Source of the DNA: Eriocheir sinensis
Lineage: Eukaryota > Arthropoda > Malacostraca > Decapoda > Varunidae
Reading direction: 5' to 3'
DNA: 64,000 nucleotides
NCBI RefSeq assembly: GCF_024679095.1
Contig: NC_066535.1
Location: 3,043,361-3,107,360 of the forward strand
A model generated the notes under the pieces. That model was given only the letters and a program-made list of their open reading frames with translations, made no database searches and was not told where the DNA came from. This document shows, in pieces, positions 1 to 13,684 of this stretch (its first letter is position 1; each line of letters begins with the position of its first letter). The translations under genes and the position numbers were made by a program.

Positions 1-276
1 GGGACTGGGGTAGGGGTGGCAACAGGCTGGCGCAGGGCCAACTTCCAACCTTTCGAGTCTGGCATCCACCCCCCATCAATACTAGTTATCCCTTCCCCAT
101 TCAATGTACCCTTTCCAACCCTTCACCACCCATTCTTCTCTACACACCTTCATTTTACCCTTGGTTTCGCCTCTATATCCCCTTACCAGATATTCACTAC
201 CCATTCCTTCTCTTTAGATCCCCTGTTCACCCACCCCTTCTATATACCCCTCTTTCATATTCCATCTTTATCAACG

Positions 277-280
<4 letters not shown>

Positions 281-345
<65 letters not shown>
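281..345. repeat. (TA)n microsatellite
   Basis: Uninterrupted TA dinucleotides inside a C/T-rich stretch (60-480) of degenerate CCCTTCC-type sequence with no gene. Apparent open frames here read IYIYIY and are artefacts. Confidence 0.95.
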
Positions 346-347
<2 letters not shown>

Positions 348-604
348 CTTTGTCACTCATATCCCTTCTTCACATGGCTTTTCCACTTGTCTCAATGAAC
401 TCCCATCTTTATCCCTTCTCCATACACAATCTACCTAATCCTACAATCTGTGCCCTCTCCATTCCCAACCATTTAAGTGGCTATTACACTGGGCAAATTT
501 TCCGTGGATCTTCAGTCATAAAACCGTGGATTTTTGCCTACGTGGAGATACTACCGTCGTTTTCCTATCACACTTGCCTCGCACTCTCTCAGCATACCCA
601 AAGT

Positions 605-880
605 CACTTATATCAAGTCCAGTCATACGCAAATATGTGGGAGGAGACACAGCAGAGGCGTGGCTTATGCATGACGCTGCTTGGTGCCAAACTAGAGAAT
701 GTAAAATCTGGGATTTAGAGAAAACGAATAAAGGTGAACTAATTTAAATCAATCACTTCAACATGCCCCACCTCACACCCCACACCGCCGTTTGTAGGCA
801 TTGGAATTAGTCACGCATGGCACAATAAGACATTTTTTCGTCAGTGGCTTGCCTGAACGCGCGGTGAAAGAAGGTGAGCA
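605..880 (+). repeat. dispersed repeat, copy 1 of 2
   Basis: About 275 bp that recur in the same orientation at 6470-6745. Shared blocks include GTCATACGCA, GTGGGAGGAGACAC, CCAAACTAGAGAATGTA, GGGATTTAGAGAAAACGA and TTGCCTGAACGCGC. I estimate high-80s percent identity. No coding capacity is seen. It may belong to the same DNA-transposon family as the PIF-like remnant just downstream. Confidence 0.8.
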
Positions 881-1179
881 TGCACATCCAAAGTGCACTC
901 ACGGCCGCAACATTAGTCACCCGTGAAATGGCGGGTATTTGGTATCAAGTGACATCATCCCGCTGCTCCACCCCAAACCGCCCCTGAGCGTACTTGTCGC
1001 AGTTTTGAAGGCAGAGTGACCTGACTTGTTACAAGTGACTTTGAGCGTACCGGGGTCTTGACCGACACATTTTCACAAGTATGGCTGACGTCCCTGTTCG
1101 CACCCCCGTTTTCACTATAGTGCCGTTGATTTGGCTCTAGTGACGCTCAATTTACACAAGCAACGGAAAAAGAAAAGAA

Positions 1180-1370
1180 TATGGAGGCGGCAATGGTTAC
1201 AAGGAGAGGAGCGCAGTGAAGTGATGCAGCTGTTGCAAGAACTACGTCTAGAAGACGAGAAAGGCTACAGGCAGTGGATTAGTCAGCAAGGACCAATTTT
1301 ATGAAATATTGAGCCTTGTGCAACCATCTATAGCCAAGAAAGACAAGGCTTAGGAAACCAGTGTCTGCTC
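1180..1370 (+). pseudogene. decayed PIF/Harbinger-type transposase N-terminal fragment
   Basis: Two frames joined by a one-base shift give EDEKGYRQWIS and then KDQFYEILSLVQPSIAKKDK before a stop. The pattern (acidic stretch, F-x-W, D-F-x-x-L-x-x-V-x-P-x-I-x-K-x-D) resembles the N-terminal part of arthropod Harbinger transposases. The piece is short and broken, and no catalytic domain follows. The identity rests on family memory and is tentative. Confidence 0.4.
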
Positions 1371-1379
1371 TTTCTTCTA

Positions 1380-1627
1380 TGCAGTTTTTTTTGCATACAA
1401 TTCATGCCTGGGATCCCAAAAAGCTGGCATGTCCCGTAATTTCTCAATTAAAGTGGCTCAGAGGCCTTGGTCAAGGCCTACGAGAGGGAGGCCTTGCCCA
1501 TTAGCGCTTGGTAGGTTATATTTAGGAGGCCTGATACATGTATAGTCACTTTGTAAATGTGCCTCTTTAAATTTTTGACGTATATTAATATTTTTTCACA
1601 AATATTTTTTGATGTATGTATATATTT
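1380..1627. other. no recognised feature
   Basis: Contains the AAGGCCTACGAGAGGGAGGCC word shared with 3655-3685 in inverted orientation. Otherwise nothing seen. Confidence 0.4.
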
Positions 1628-1785
1628 ACCTGATGGTACGATAATGGTACGGAATTACGGTACGATATTTTTACCGTACTGTACGGTACGGAAAAAGAGC
1701 TGGGAGTACGGTACGAAATTACGGTACGGTATTTTTTTCAGGTACGGAGTACGGTTAAAAATTCCGTACCGTACCGTATTGCCAG
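1628..1785. repeat. GTAC-rich inverted motif cluster
   Basis: Dense run of GGTACGG / CCGTACC words in both orientations, capable of several hairpins. It resembles in style the GGTACCG clusters at 21655-21715 and 23513-23676. Possibly the subterminal region of a DNA transposon. Confidence 0.5.
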
Positions 1786-2065
1786 CCTTGGAGAGGACAC
1801 AAGAGCGGAGACAAGAGCGGAGCGCGGGACCGCAGCTTATTGTTGACGTTACGCCCCATCCCCTAGGCCACTGGTATTCATTGCGCGGCTCGCGAGCCGC
1901 ATGCGGGTCATGACAGCTTGATTGGCGGCTCTCCATCCAGGAAATATATAAATCAATTACTACCAAAATCCTAATCTCGAAATTTTTTTATATATAAATT
2001 TTGAACAAAAAAAAAATGTTAATATAAAATTTCCAAGCCTTTTGTCTCGAAAGATATTTTAAATA

Positions 2066-2883
2066 CAGTCGTCCCTCAAATAGAACGGGGGTTAGGGACC
2101 CAGGACCCCCGTACTATTCGAAAATCCGTATAAAATTAGTGCTCCCCCTAGAAACACTCCTGGGCTGCATTTGAGAGGGAATCGGGACTCTTGGAACGTC
2201 CCGAGCGCTCTCAAACGCGTGACGCGGCAGCACGAGTTGCTAAGTCGGCACGTCTGCTGGCTCCCGGCTTTGAGAGGTGGAGCGCCTTCGTGCTGTGATG
2301 ACGTCATCTGCAAATATGGCCCAGACAAACACATATAAGTGTTTCCATTGCATTTCACTTCTCTGTGCCACCATAACCACTGCAGCTTCCTTTTCATCTT
2401 CTGTTGTTAGGAGTTCGTCAGCCAGGACAGCTAGTAATGCATGTTAAACGTCGCCAGGAAAATCAGCGTACGCCAATTTGCTGCGAGTGAGACGCTGTTA
2501 CCATAGCAACGACGAGGCTTAGTAAAAGGACGGCCTTTATCTCCACTCTTGCAGCACTTTTGGAGCACTGGCAGTTACTGCGGCAAGAATTTGTTTTACA
2601 CTATGATAGATATAGCGAACACTGCTCTCATTCACGTGGTATGCTCTCCCTACCGCAACGTAACTTTTCCCATAACGTAACTTCTCCTAAATCTGAATTC
2701 TTCTGCAAGGCGAATACCTTTCTCGAACGTTTTGGGGTGCATTCAACAGGTGTTTTGGAAGAACAGTGTTGCCAGTCACGCCATGGCTACTTGGTGCGAC
2801 GGGCGGGAAATTTAAAAATCCTAAAAAAATTCTAACATGACAACCCGTATAAAACCGAAACCGTACTATGTGAGGGACGACTG
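2066..2883. mobile_element. non-autonomous pogo/Tigger-like transposon (MITE)
   Basis: The terminal inverted repeat CAGTCGTCCCTCAAATAGAA (left) pairs with CAGTCGTCCCTCACATAGTA (complement of the right end), with about 21 of 23 bases matching. The element is flanked by TA on both sides (2064-2065 and 2884-2885), the target duplication of the Tc1/mariner/pogo group. It is 818 bp long with no transposase frame. CAGTCG-CCCTC is typical of pogo/Tigger ends. Confidence 0.82.
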
Positions 2884-3261
2884 TAGTTAGTAATGACATT
2901 CGAATATATATCAGCTGCTACCGTTCCTCCGTACAGGAACAGTTCGCGTGTAAACAGTAGCGTCTCTGCCTCTGTGCGCGGTGGTGGTCTGGCATGATAG
3001 ATGGTTACATAATTAAAGCGAAAACGCACTGATAATGTAACAGAATCCCAGCCCCGGGAAGCAGAAAGTGAAAGTACGGATGAAGGGGAAACGAGTGGTC
3101 AGTCTACCAACAAAATGAAAAACCATGAAAAAAAGTAAAAATGAGATGGCACATTTCCGCTCATCACACCATTAAAGTACCGGTAGAGAGGTAAGTGTTC
3201 TACTGTAATTATGTAACATTATGTAGGAAAATTATGGGTTTTTCTTGGGTGTGGCTCTCAT

Positions 3262-3620
3262 TGTTTTTTTTTGTTTTTTTTAACGCTTTGGCCTATTGCG
3301 CCGGTAGGCTTCTTCCCGGTGGATCCTGATGGTCGGTCCAAGGCTTCTTCCCGGTGGGGCCTGATGGTCGGCCCAGCCCGTTTTGGCGCAGGCGTGTTTA
3401 TAGTGGCGCCATCTTGCATTGGCTCATGCTCCCCTCCCGGAGCTCATCTTTAATCATAGAATCTAGAGTCCGGGTTGATAGGTGGTCTTCTGAACAGCAT
3501 GTGGGTAGTTTTAAGCCACTCGGCGGCGGCTGAAAAATCCCAGCTTGGTGGCACCGGGCGGGGACTGAACTCGCGTCCTCCTGAACGTGGGGCCGTCTCG
3601 CTATCTGTTCAGCCACCGCT
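3262..3620 (-). mobile_element. tRNA-derived SINE, family 2, with poly(A) tail
   Basis: On the minus strand the head reads TGGCTGAACAGATAGCGAGA (A-box-like) and GAGTTCAGTCC (B-box-like). A body containing AAGATGGCGCCACTATAAAC follows, and the element ends GCGCAATAGGCC...TTAA with a run of A (plus-strand T-run 3262-3281). An internal 35-bp unit CTTCTTCCCGGTGG-...GATGGTCGG is tandemly duplicated (3310-3380). Related 3' parts occur at 58336-58455 and 40250-40450. Confidence 0.7.
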
Positions 3621-4360
3621 CTCTTACAAAAATTAGTGAATACCTCTGCCCTAGGCCTTCCCCCTCTCGTAGGCCTTGCCTTGGCCCAGGCAACAACACT
3701 CATAGTCATAGCTGTGCGAATGTAGGGACAGTATGGTGTAGCTTCTTCCTCTTCTTCTTGTTTCTTGTCATTGATGATGATGATGATGGTGAGTAATACT
3801 GTCGTCCTTCGGTGAAATCTACCGTAGCTTTGGAAGATCGAGGACACGTCAGGAAACCATGGAAATGAGAACCATGCCAGCGGAAATCGTGGTATGACTA
3901 AAGATCCACGGAAAATTTGCCCATATTGATACCCCTCACCAACCCTTAGCACTCTTATATTCCTTCTCCACACCCAATCCTTCCTCCTCCCTTAACCCGT
4001 ATGAACAGATTTAGATTTAGACCATCCATGCTTGCCTCCGTCACCACCGAACCTTTCTCATGCGAAACAAGAAGGCTCTCCTGACTCCCTCTTCCCTTCC
4101 TTCCTCCCTCCCTCCAAATGTGAACGTTAAATTAATTTGTCACGACTCATTTTAGTTTCCTTTAGGACTGTTGAATCGACTTGACGCGTGGAACTTATTA
4201 ACTAAGGTTACTGATGAATATGTGTGGTCATTCGGCCAACTAGTTGCCAGCATGTCGTGCTAACCCTCACGACTCCAGACTCCCGTTCCGACGTCTCTCA
4301 TTCTCATACTCATTCGATCTTTCATTCTCAGTCTTATTCTTATCATCATTCTCCATCATA

Positions 4361-4364
<4 letters not shown>

Positions 4365-4427
<63 letters not shown>
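4365..4427. repeat. (CT)n upstream of a CR1 fragment
   Basis: Pure CT dinucleotides that stop directly at the 5' boundary of the CR1 fragment at 4428. Confidence 0.95.
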
Positions 4428-4430
<3 letters not shown>

Positions 4431-4762
4431 CTGTTTTAAAATACTTAAATGGATTACGAATGTGGACAAATCAAAATTGTTTATGATTGAGAACACTTTG
4501 CGAACGAGGAATAATGGCACAAAATTTAAATGTAGACAATTCAGACAGCATCAAATTTTTCTTCACCAACGTTGTAGTGCGAGAATGGAATAAGCTCCCA
4601 CTTTCATTGGTCCCGTGTCTCGACCGACACTTCCTTCAACTTAATATTGACTAGAGTAGAAATGCAAAGCTTTGGAGCCATCTGATTAATGTAGAATCAC
4701 TCAGGTTTAAGGACAGATCACCTAGTCTGGACCATGGGGTCTGTGTGGTCTGCTTTTCTATG

Positions 4763-4767
<5 letters not shown>
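4428..4767 (+). mobile_element. CR1-type LINE, 3' fragment (copy A)
   Basis: Matches the last part of the CR1 copy at 21857-23202: AAAATACTTAAATGG..., the RT C-terminal region FFTNVVVREWNKLP and the 3' UTR words GGTTTAAGGACAGA and GACCATGGGGTCTGTGTGGT, ending CTATGTAAATCT. It has several deletions relative to that copy. It is bounded by (CT)n on both sides. Confidence 0.88.

Positions 4768-4815
<48 letters not shown>
4768..4815. repeat. (CT)n downstream of CR1 copy A
   Basis: Follows directly on the CR1 3' end AATCT. Confidence 0.95.
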
Positions 4816-4819
<4 letters not shown>

Positions 4820-5213
4820 GGAGTTATCTTCTATTATTTATTTCACTCTTGTAAGTCTCTTTTTCCATCTCTGGTGATCAAGGCATCTCCGCCACTCCAC
4901 AATCATTTCTCTCCCTAAAAACATGTAACCAACCCCTCTCAGTAATTGGTGCCTGACCTGAATGTTGCATTTTCTCCATTTACTGGTTAACCTGTGGCCT
5001 GCGGCTCAGGAAATCTGTTGATAGGCTGTGCTGCGGAAGAAAAGACGAAAAATCGAGTCCTACAGAATGTGATGTAATGCCTATCAGCGTGTAAGGAATA
5101 GTTTAGCGCACCCGCCAATATATACGTGTTTGGCCAAAAGTATATGGGAAGGCTGTAAAAACCGCCCGTAATTGTACTCTGTAGCGCGAGCTGGCAGTCC
5201 CGCGGGCCACCAA

Positions 5214-5640
5214 ACCATTTGCCATACGAGGAAAGACTCAAACAGTTAAACTTGCATTCTCTAGAAAGGCGAAGGGTGCGTGGAGACATGATCGAGGTAT
5301 ATAAATGGATGAAGGGCTTTAATAAGGGAGACATTCATAAGGTTTTGTTGGTAAGAGAACCGGGTAGGACACGAAGTAATGGGTTTAAACTGGATAAATT
5401 CAGATTCAACAGGGTCATAGGCAAAAATTGGTTTACTAACAGGGTGGTGGATGAGTGGAATAGGCTTAGCAGTCATGTGGTGAGTGTCAATACAATTGTC
5501 ACATTCAAAAATAGACTAGATAAATTCATGGACAGCGATATTAGGTGGGGTTAGATACATGGGAGCTTAGGGTCAAAGGAGCTGTCTCGTATAGGCCTAC
5601 CGGCTTCTTGTAGATTCCTACGTTCTTATGTTCTTATAAT
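5214..5640 (+). mobile_element. CR1-like LINE 3' fragment of a second family
   Basis: Open frame 5219-5554 gives PYEERLKQLNLHSLERRRVR...IEVYKWMKGFNKGD and NWFTNRVVDEWNRLSSHVVS...FKNRLDKFMDSD. This is the typical C-terminal thumb region of CR1-clade reverse transcriptases (SYEERL, LERRRVRGD, WNRLP). It ends with an octamer-type tail, TTCTTATGTTCTTAT, like the short tandem tails of CR1 elements. 5'-truncated, certainly not a host gene. Confidence 0.8.
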
Positions 5641-6102
5641 CATCATGTGCAGGCGAGGAAAAACAAGGCGAAAATTAGAGTTGGATCAGAACTCATACAA
5701 GCGAACTGTAAACATAACTCTTGCCACGGAGAAATCGTCTGCCGCTGGATGAGGGGCATATACAAAGGATTAAGCACAGGTTATCTGTAGTCATCCTCTA
5801 GGAACAACTCGTCGAATTCCTCCATCTTCCGACAGTGTGCACTCTGTACTTGAGTCTGAAGAGTGATGTACACGACAGTCTTTCCACGGCGGTGGCGCCT
5901 GTCGTCTGGCAGCGGGGCTGTAATTCGTTTTCAGTACAAACGCTGTGTTGTATGCTTCCGATTGACTTGTCGGTGACACTACTGAAACCGCTTTTATTCC
6001 TCCAAGGTAGAAACAACGTTAAGATTAGACAGGTACGGGTGATGGGCAATACTAAACACAGAGGTCCATCCCGTATTTGGCGACTCTTTCGAAGTGCAAT
6101 AT

Positions 6103-6211
<109 letters not shown>

Positions 6212-6335
6212 CAGGTATTCGTAATATGCGAGGGTTACGTTTTCCAAAAAGCTTGCATAATGTGAATTCGCATATATCGAACCTATCATCTCATAATTAT
6301 AGGGGGTTATGTTCCACGAACCGTTTTCGAACCCT
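6212..6335. mobile_element. possible DNA-transposon end
   Basis: CAGGTATTCGTAATATGCGA followed by GGGTTACG...TTATAGGGGGTTATGTTCC has the look of the 'ground-state bases read as colour' ends of Tc1/pogo MITEs (compare 2066 and 36877). The partner end was not found. Confidence 0.3.
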
Positions 6336-6469
6336 CTAACTATTTATTCCGGCACCGTTTCACAATAATATTGAAGTAACGGAGTGAATGCGACACTGAT
6401 GTGCAGCGGCGGTGTAGCCGCACAGAATGGGATGCTCGCACAGCGTCCCGTTTAACCCTAAGTCTATAT

Positions 6470-8315
<1,846 letters not shown>

Positions 8316-8379
<64 letters not shown>

Positions 8380-8400
8380 GTGTGTGTGTGTGTGTGTATG
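8316..8400. repeat. (GA)n followed by (GT)n
   Basis: About 60 bp of GA then about 20 bp of GT. Confidence 0.95.
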
Positions 8401-9159
8401 TGTTAAATTGCGTGGACGCGAATGTGGGCATGTGTGCGTGGGAGCGAATGGATAGTATCCGTGTATGGGCAAGACAAGAGGGGTAGGTTAGGGTGGAGCT
8501 TCTGCAAACGTACATTCAACAAAATCTATACATCTCGCAGGAGTTTGTCTATCTTCCCTCTCTCCCCCGCTCCCGCCACACAGACACACACACACACACT
8601 TCCCTCTCAGACTTCGTCCACTGCTAAGTCCGACAAGGCTGTAAACAAAAAGCTGATGATGACCGTTTTAAGGTGCTAAGGGTGCCTGCCTCGGGGATAG
8701 TACACTGCCTCGCTCCGCCCTTGCCGTATCCCGAGCCGCTGAGAACCTTTCGTCATTAGTTACTCAAGGTCACAGGTGTGCGCATAGGGACTTCGAAAAG
8801 AACGAAAACTTGACTCTCACGCTGTGCAAGGCGGTGTATCTAAAGCAGGCAGGTTTGGAGGCCACCTGACAGACAGCCGTCACTTCCCCGAACTCCCAGA
8901 AGCAGCGGTGGCAGAGGTGATACTCAAGGAAACATTACACCCTTCGATATAAAGAGACTACAAGAGGTTGGTTGGCTTACACATGGCACCCCATTCCACA
9001 TGCCACGTACCCTCATCCATATATCTAATATACACTTGAAAATTTCAATCGCATCTGCATCTACTACACAGCTACTTGATTTGTTTAATGCATTCACTAT
9101 CCTATTTTAAACCTTTTTTTTCTTCATATAATGGTCTTAAAACGAATTTATGCAATTTC
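8401..9159. other. no recognised feature
   Basis: Nothing coding or repetitive recognised beyond a short (CA)n near 8580. Confidence 0.4.
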
Positions 9160-9425
9160 TACCCATCCCGGGTTAGAATCCCAGCTCGGACAGTCCGGGC
9201 GCGGCCCATGGAACGGCTCATTCTCCCTTTAAAGCTGGTCGATTAATGGATACCTGAGGAAACCTGGGGAGGGTAAACCGTGTTGATCCCGGTGTCTTAC
9301 TGGCCCTGTGTCCCGGGGTGACGGACTTTGCCTACTACAGGCTAAGGAGATGGAGATGAGCACCGAGACCACGCACATGCAGTTATGATGTATGCCACCA
9401 ACTTTACCTATATCTACCGATTGCT
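9160..9425 (+). mobile_element. tRNA-derived SINE, family 3, 5'-truncated
   Basis: Starts near a B-box-like GGGTTAGAATCCCAGC and contains TGGCCCTGTGTCCCGGGGT, GGAGATGAGCACCGAG and CCAACTTTACCTATATCTACC. The 3' half is shared with 11365-11490. Confidence 0.6.
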
Positions 9426-9440
9426 ACGGGTCAAGGACTC

Positions 9441-9960
9441 ATGGTGGTGCTAAGTACCCAGAAAGCAAACACTAGAACAGCTCATTCAGCCCATGAACAC
9501 CTGAACACGCAATACACACTCAGCAACACACAACCGAACAGATCACACGGACCTAGAAGCAAAATGCAGTCTAAAATACTCAAGCTACCCACACCCGGAC
9601 ACACTACAATCCTTCCCCTGAATATGACACCTGCAACACGACAGCCCAGACCAGACCACAAGAACTCTGCAACGTTCTGCTATTTGAGATACCCAGGCTA
9701 CCCACAACAGGACACACCATGCAACCTGACCAAGGCTGTCCAACATCACACCTTCAACACGACAGACCACACCACACGAACCTCAGGCGATCTGCAGCCT
9801 AAAATAATCTACCTTGGCAGCACCCATAGAGACGGCGACGGCTGGGGATGTGTGACCTTGACAATAAGCGTGTTAGGAGAACCCCACCTTGCCCCACCCA
9901 ACGCCCAACTCCGCCAGTCCTCCTCGCCTCTTATACCTTGGCAAACGATCACATGACAAC
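9441..9960. repeat. degenerate C/A-rich tandem repeat
   Basis: AC-rich stretch with internal near-repeats of roughly 110-120 bp (CTACCCACA-C-GGACACAC near 9586 and 9698; CAACACGACAG-CCA near 9636 and 9757). The 171-codon open frame across it is low-complexity Thr/His/Asn-rich and is not accepted as a gene. Confidence 0.5.
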
Positions 9961-10106
9961 CTGATCCTCGAGGTGACATAACTCTCAGGATAGAAGTACA
10001 CCTTTTGGTCCTTGCACCTCAATGAAGGAGGGAATGGTGTCACAAGGATGTCAAGTGAGTGAGTGAGTGAGAGGCGGATTCTAAGATGCTGCATCCTGGT
10101 TTGAGT

Positions 10107-10220
<114 letters not shown>

Positions 10221-10468
10221 CTTGACTTCGCCCTGCCACCACCATCACCACCTACACGTCCTCCGGCCACTTCCTCCTCTTCACACCCACACACTCCATG
10301 TTCCCTATAGCCCAAAATATACGAGCAGCAGGTGGGCACACGCCGGGGACGGGGCGAGGAGACGAGCAGAATCTCAGGGTGTACAAGCTTTTAAGATATA
10401 TAGACAGATTCACTTATTATAGCTATTTCACAAAGCCAATTCTGTGACGCTGGTGAGTGATGGGTGTG

Positions 10469-10469
<1 letters not shown>

Positions 10470-10530
<61 letters not shown>
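10470..10530. repeat. (GA)n microsatellite
   Basis: Pure GA array; (ACT)n-type triplets follow at 10662-10692 and (CA)n at 10870-10895. Confidence 0.95.
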
Positions 10531-10532
<2 letters not shown>

Positions 10533-11134
10533 ACCTACTTCACCTATAACCAGTTCGCAGGTAACGTTGCCAACACTTCCTGCTCCTCCCTACACTAGCA
10601 CTTCCTCAAGTAGATGACAAGGCGATCCTCACCTTCCTCCTCTCTAATTCACCACCACCATTATTACTACTACTGCTACTACTACTACTACTGTTTAATT
10701 AATTAAAGGGCGGTTGAAAGGCCTTGCCCCCAATGAGAAAAGTTAAGTGTCCAATATAAATCCTGAGGGGAAGGAAATATTATATAATTAAAGCAATTTG
10801 GATAATTATGTACGAACACTGACGCCCCCCCTACAGCCTCCTTCACAAGCAGACCCCTAGTTACGCCACTGCACACACACACACACACACACACAAACCT
10901 CCGTGGCCCGCCCTTCACACGTGCACTCCCTAAAGGCATTACTCATTGTCTTGCATCACTTGATACCAGAAGAAGGAAAGGAAGATGGAGGAAGGGGGAG
11001 TGAAGAGGGGAAGAAGCTCTTTAGACCATTCATCGGTCTGTGTGGCATTACCCTTCTAGCATGGGGCTCGCATCTTCCAGAAGAACGCCTCCTTACTATT
11101 CCCCTCTCCCAGGCCCGTATCCGTCCACGCCCCA

Positions 11135-11490
11135 ACGAGGATCTGACTGGTGGCGCAGTTAGCTATAAGAGCGGCACCCCTTTGAGGAACGCGGCATTGG
11201 GGAAGCCTTGATGGGCCCTTGAAGCCCCCATGAGTAGCCTGAGGTATCGACGGTCAATCGGAGACGTGCTGACTTCGACTACTTGAGGTTTTAGTCGCCC
11301 ATCTACCTCACCCCCGTCTTCTTATATCTAGATGTGACTCACCCCAAATTGAATCACGCTTGAAATGGCCCTGTGTCCCGGGGTAATGGGCTCTTCCCAC
11401 AATAAGCCCGCGGGCCAATGCGACGGAGATGAGGACCGAGGCAACTTGCAGCTATAGCGTTTGCCCCCAACTTTACCTTTACCTTTGAAA
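11135..11490 (+). mobile_element. tRNA-derived SINE, family 3, longer copy
   Basis: The head GATCTGACTGGTGGCGCAGT resembles a tRNA A-box region. The tail half TGGCCCTGTGTCCCGGGGTA to CCCCCAACTTTACCTTTACC matches 9275-9420. It ends in an imperfect CTTTAC repeat. A word GTGACTCACC...TCACGCTT-AAAT near 11335 recurs at 11725. Confidence 0.55.
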
Positions 11491-11801
11491 TGGGCGATAC
11501 ACAACATACGAGCCGAGTTGAGGTTACTGCATCGCATATTCGAAAGTCTGATTCACACATACTCATCCTCGTCCCTCTAAATCAATCAGCACAGCAATCA
11601 CAGTTCATTTCAGTATTGGTGACCAGCAAGAGCAGCGGGATGAGTTCGAGTCAGCCTATAATAATTTACTTGGGAGTTGAAGCTAAGTCCCACACCCGCA
11701 TCCTCCTGCCTTCACATCCAGGCGTGACTCACCGCTTATTAAGTCACGCTTCAAATCGGTCGTCTTCTGCCCCAGGACGCGAGTAAAGCCTCCCCCCGCC
11801 C

Positions 11802-11917
<116 letters not shown>

Positions 11918-11999
11918 AAGGGGGGGGGGTAGAAGGGTGAGGGCTGTCCTCTGCACGCAACGCCCATATACGAAAGGACTGGCCTTGGGAGTTACGAAG

Positions 12000-12700
12000 A
12001 GGAGGTGGAGGTGATGAAAAAATGGGTTAAGTTAGGTTGCTCAAGAAGGTTTAATAAGGACGGCTGCGATGGCCTGTCAATAGACCCTAAAAGGCCTACT
12101 ACTACTACTACAACTACTGCTGATAATGATTATACTACTACTACTACTACAAACGCTCTTATGTACACAGTATCTCATCAAACTGGTTTTATGACGTGGT
12201 ATTTTCCGCCGCCGCTGTGCACCTCGTGATGTTTTCAGATAAAAACAAATGCATCCATTTCAGCTCAACGTGAAATATACTTATCCGCGTTATTTCTGCG
12301 TGGAAGACAAAATTATTAGTCCTAGTCTTTGATGAAGGAAAACATAATCCCTCTTACCAATGAATGAAACACAACAACAAAGCGCAAAATTAAGTGAATT
12401 CAAAATCACTAAGTTCAGTGCCATATGATACATACGAATCACTCCAATCAAGTGATACTAAGAAAAAATATTTGACTTTAAATGAAACCAAAGAACTGAG
12501 CAACTGACCCACAGAGGGAACGTAATATCTTAATGTAGCAAGACAATCGTTTCCCAAACTTGCCCCTTCATCCCTCCACCCACCCCCTTAAAGGTCTTCA
12601 TTCCACCACCCATCATCTTAAAGGGAATATACCATGCAAGAACCTTATTCCTTATTGTGAATATCTATACTGAAGAAGGAAAGGCAAAACTTCCGCAGAA
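12000..12700. other. AT-rich DNA without a gene
   Basis: Contains an imperfect (ACT)n near 12097-12150; nothing else recognised. Confidence 0.4.
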
Positions 12701-12702
12701 TG

Positions 12703-12780
<78 letters not shown>
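12703..12780. repeat. (CT)n followed by (CA)n
   Basis: About 55 bp CT then about 20 bp CA. Confidence 0.95.
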
Positions 12781-12998
12781 TCAACCAAGTATACGAACAC
12801 ATTTCTAAACAGTGATGCTCCGGAAGGATCCCCCTCTCCCCTCCCTCCTTACTGCAGCTCCCCCATGACTCATACCTTGCACAACCTGTCTACGGAGAAG
12901 AAAAAAACTCCCGACAGACCATTCCTTTAAAGGCCTCGTAGTAAACGAAACAAAGTGCTATTTTGGGAAACTTAATACGGGAACAAAGTTTGAAAGTG

Positions 12999-13236
<238 letters not shown>

Positions 13237-13611
13237 GACCGAAAATAAAAGTTACATATGAAAATAAAAAGGGTCTTGATGAAAGACAAATATAATAATA
13301 ACAAAATAATCAAAAACTAAGTGTAAAAAAAATCAATCGTAAAACCAGGTCGAAACAGCGGCATTTGTAGGGAAAAAAATTAAGACCTAAAAATAAAGCC
13401 AATTTCAACCGATTGTGGGTCGACGGTGCGCGGAGGCGTGGCGAGGAGCCTTTAATGAGCGAGGAGCAAACAAGTGGGCGTGGCAGGTTAATGATATATA
13501 TTATGGGTGTGACGAAGGAGGCGCCACACAAACACACACACACACATTCCAATGAGCCACGCATCTCATAAAAGGCATTCCTGAGGCAAGAATGAAGAAA
13601 ACAAAAGGATA

Positions 13612-13615
<4 letters not shown>

Positions 13616-13681
<66 letters not shown>
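13616..13681. repeat. (TA)n microsatellite
   Basis: Pure TA array directly abutting the purine minisatellite. Confidence 0.95.

Positions 13682-13684
<3 letters not shown>

Larger units (their letters stand above)
487..3938. mobile_element. possible composite PIF/Harbinger-like DNA transposon
   Basis: The sequence GGGCAAATTTTCCGTGGATC at 489 reappears inverted near 3936, with about 30 bp of near identity (followed by TTYAGTCATA). A second inverted pair, CAAGGCCTACGAGAGGG near 1475 and its complement near 3670, sits symmetrically inside. A degraded PIF-like coding fragment lies between (1180-1370). A separate MITE (2066-2883) and a SINE (3262-3620) are nested inside. No matching 3-bp target duplication is visible, so the ends may instead belong to two related elements. 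Confidence 0.35.

Noticed and set aside
9441..9956. 171-codon plus-strand open frame
   Set aside because: Composition is Thr/His/Asn/Pro from an AC-rich degenerate tandem repeat.
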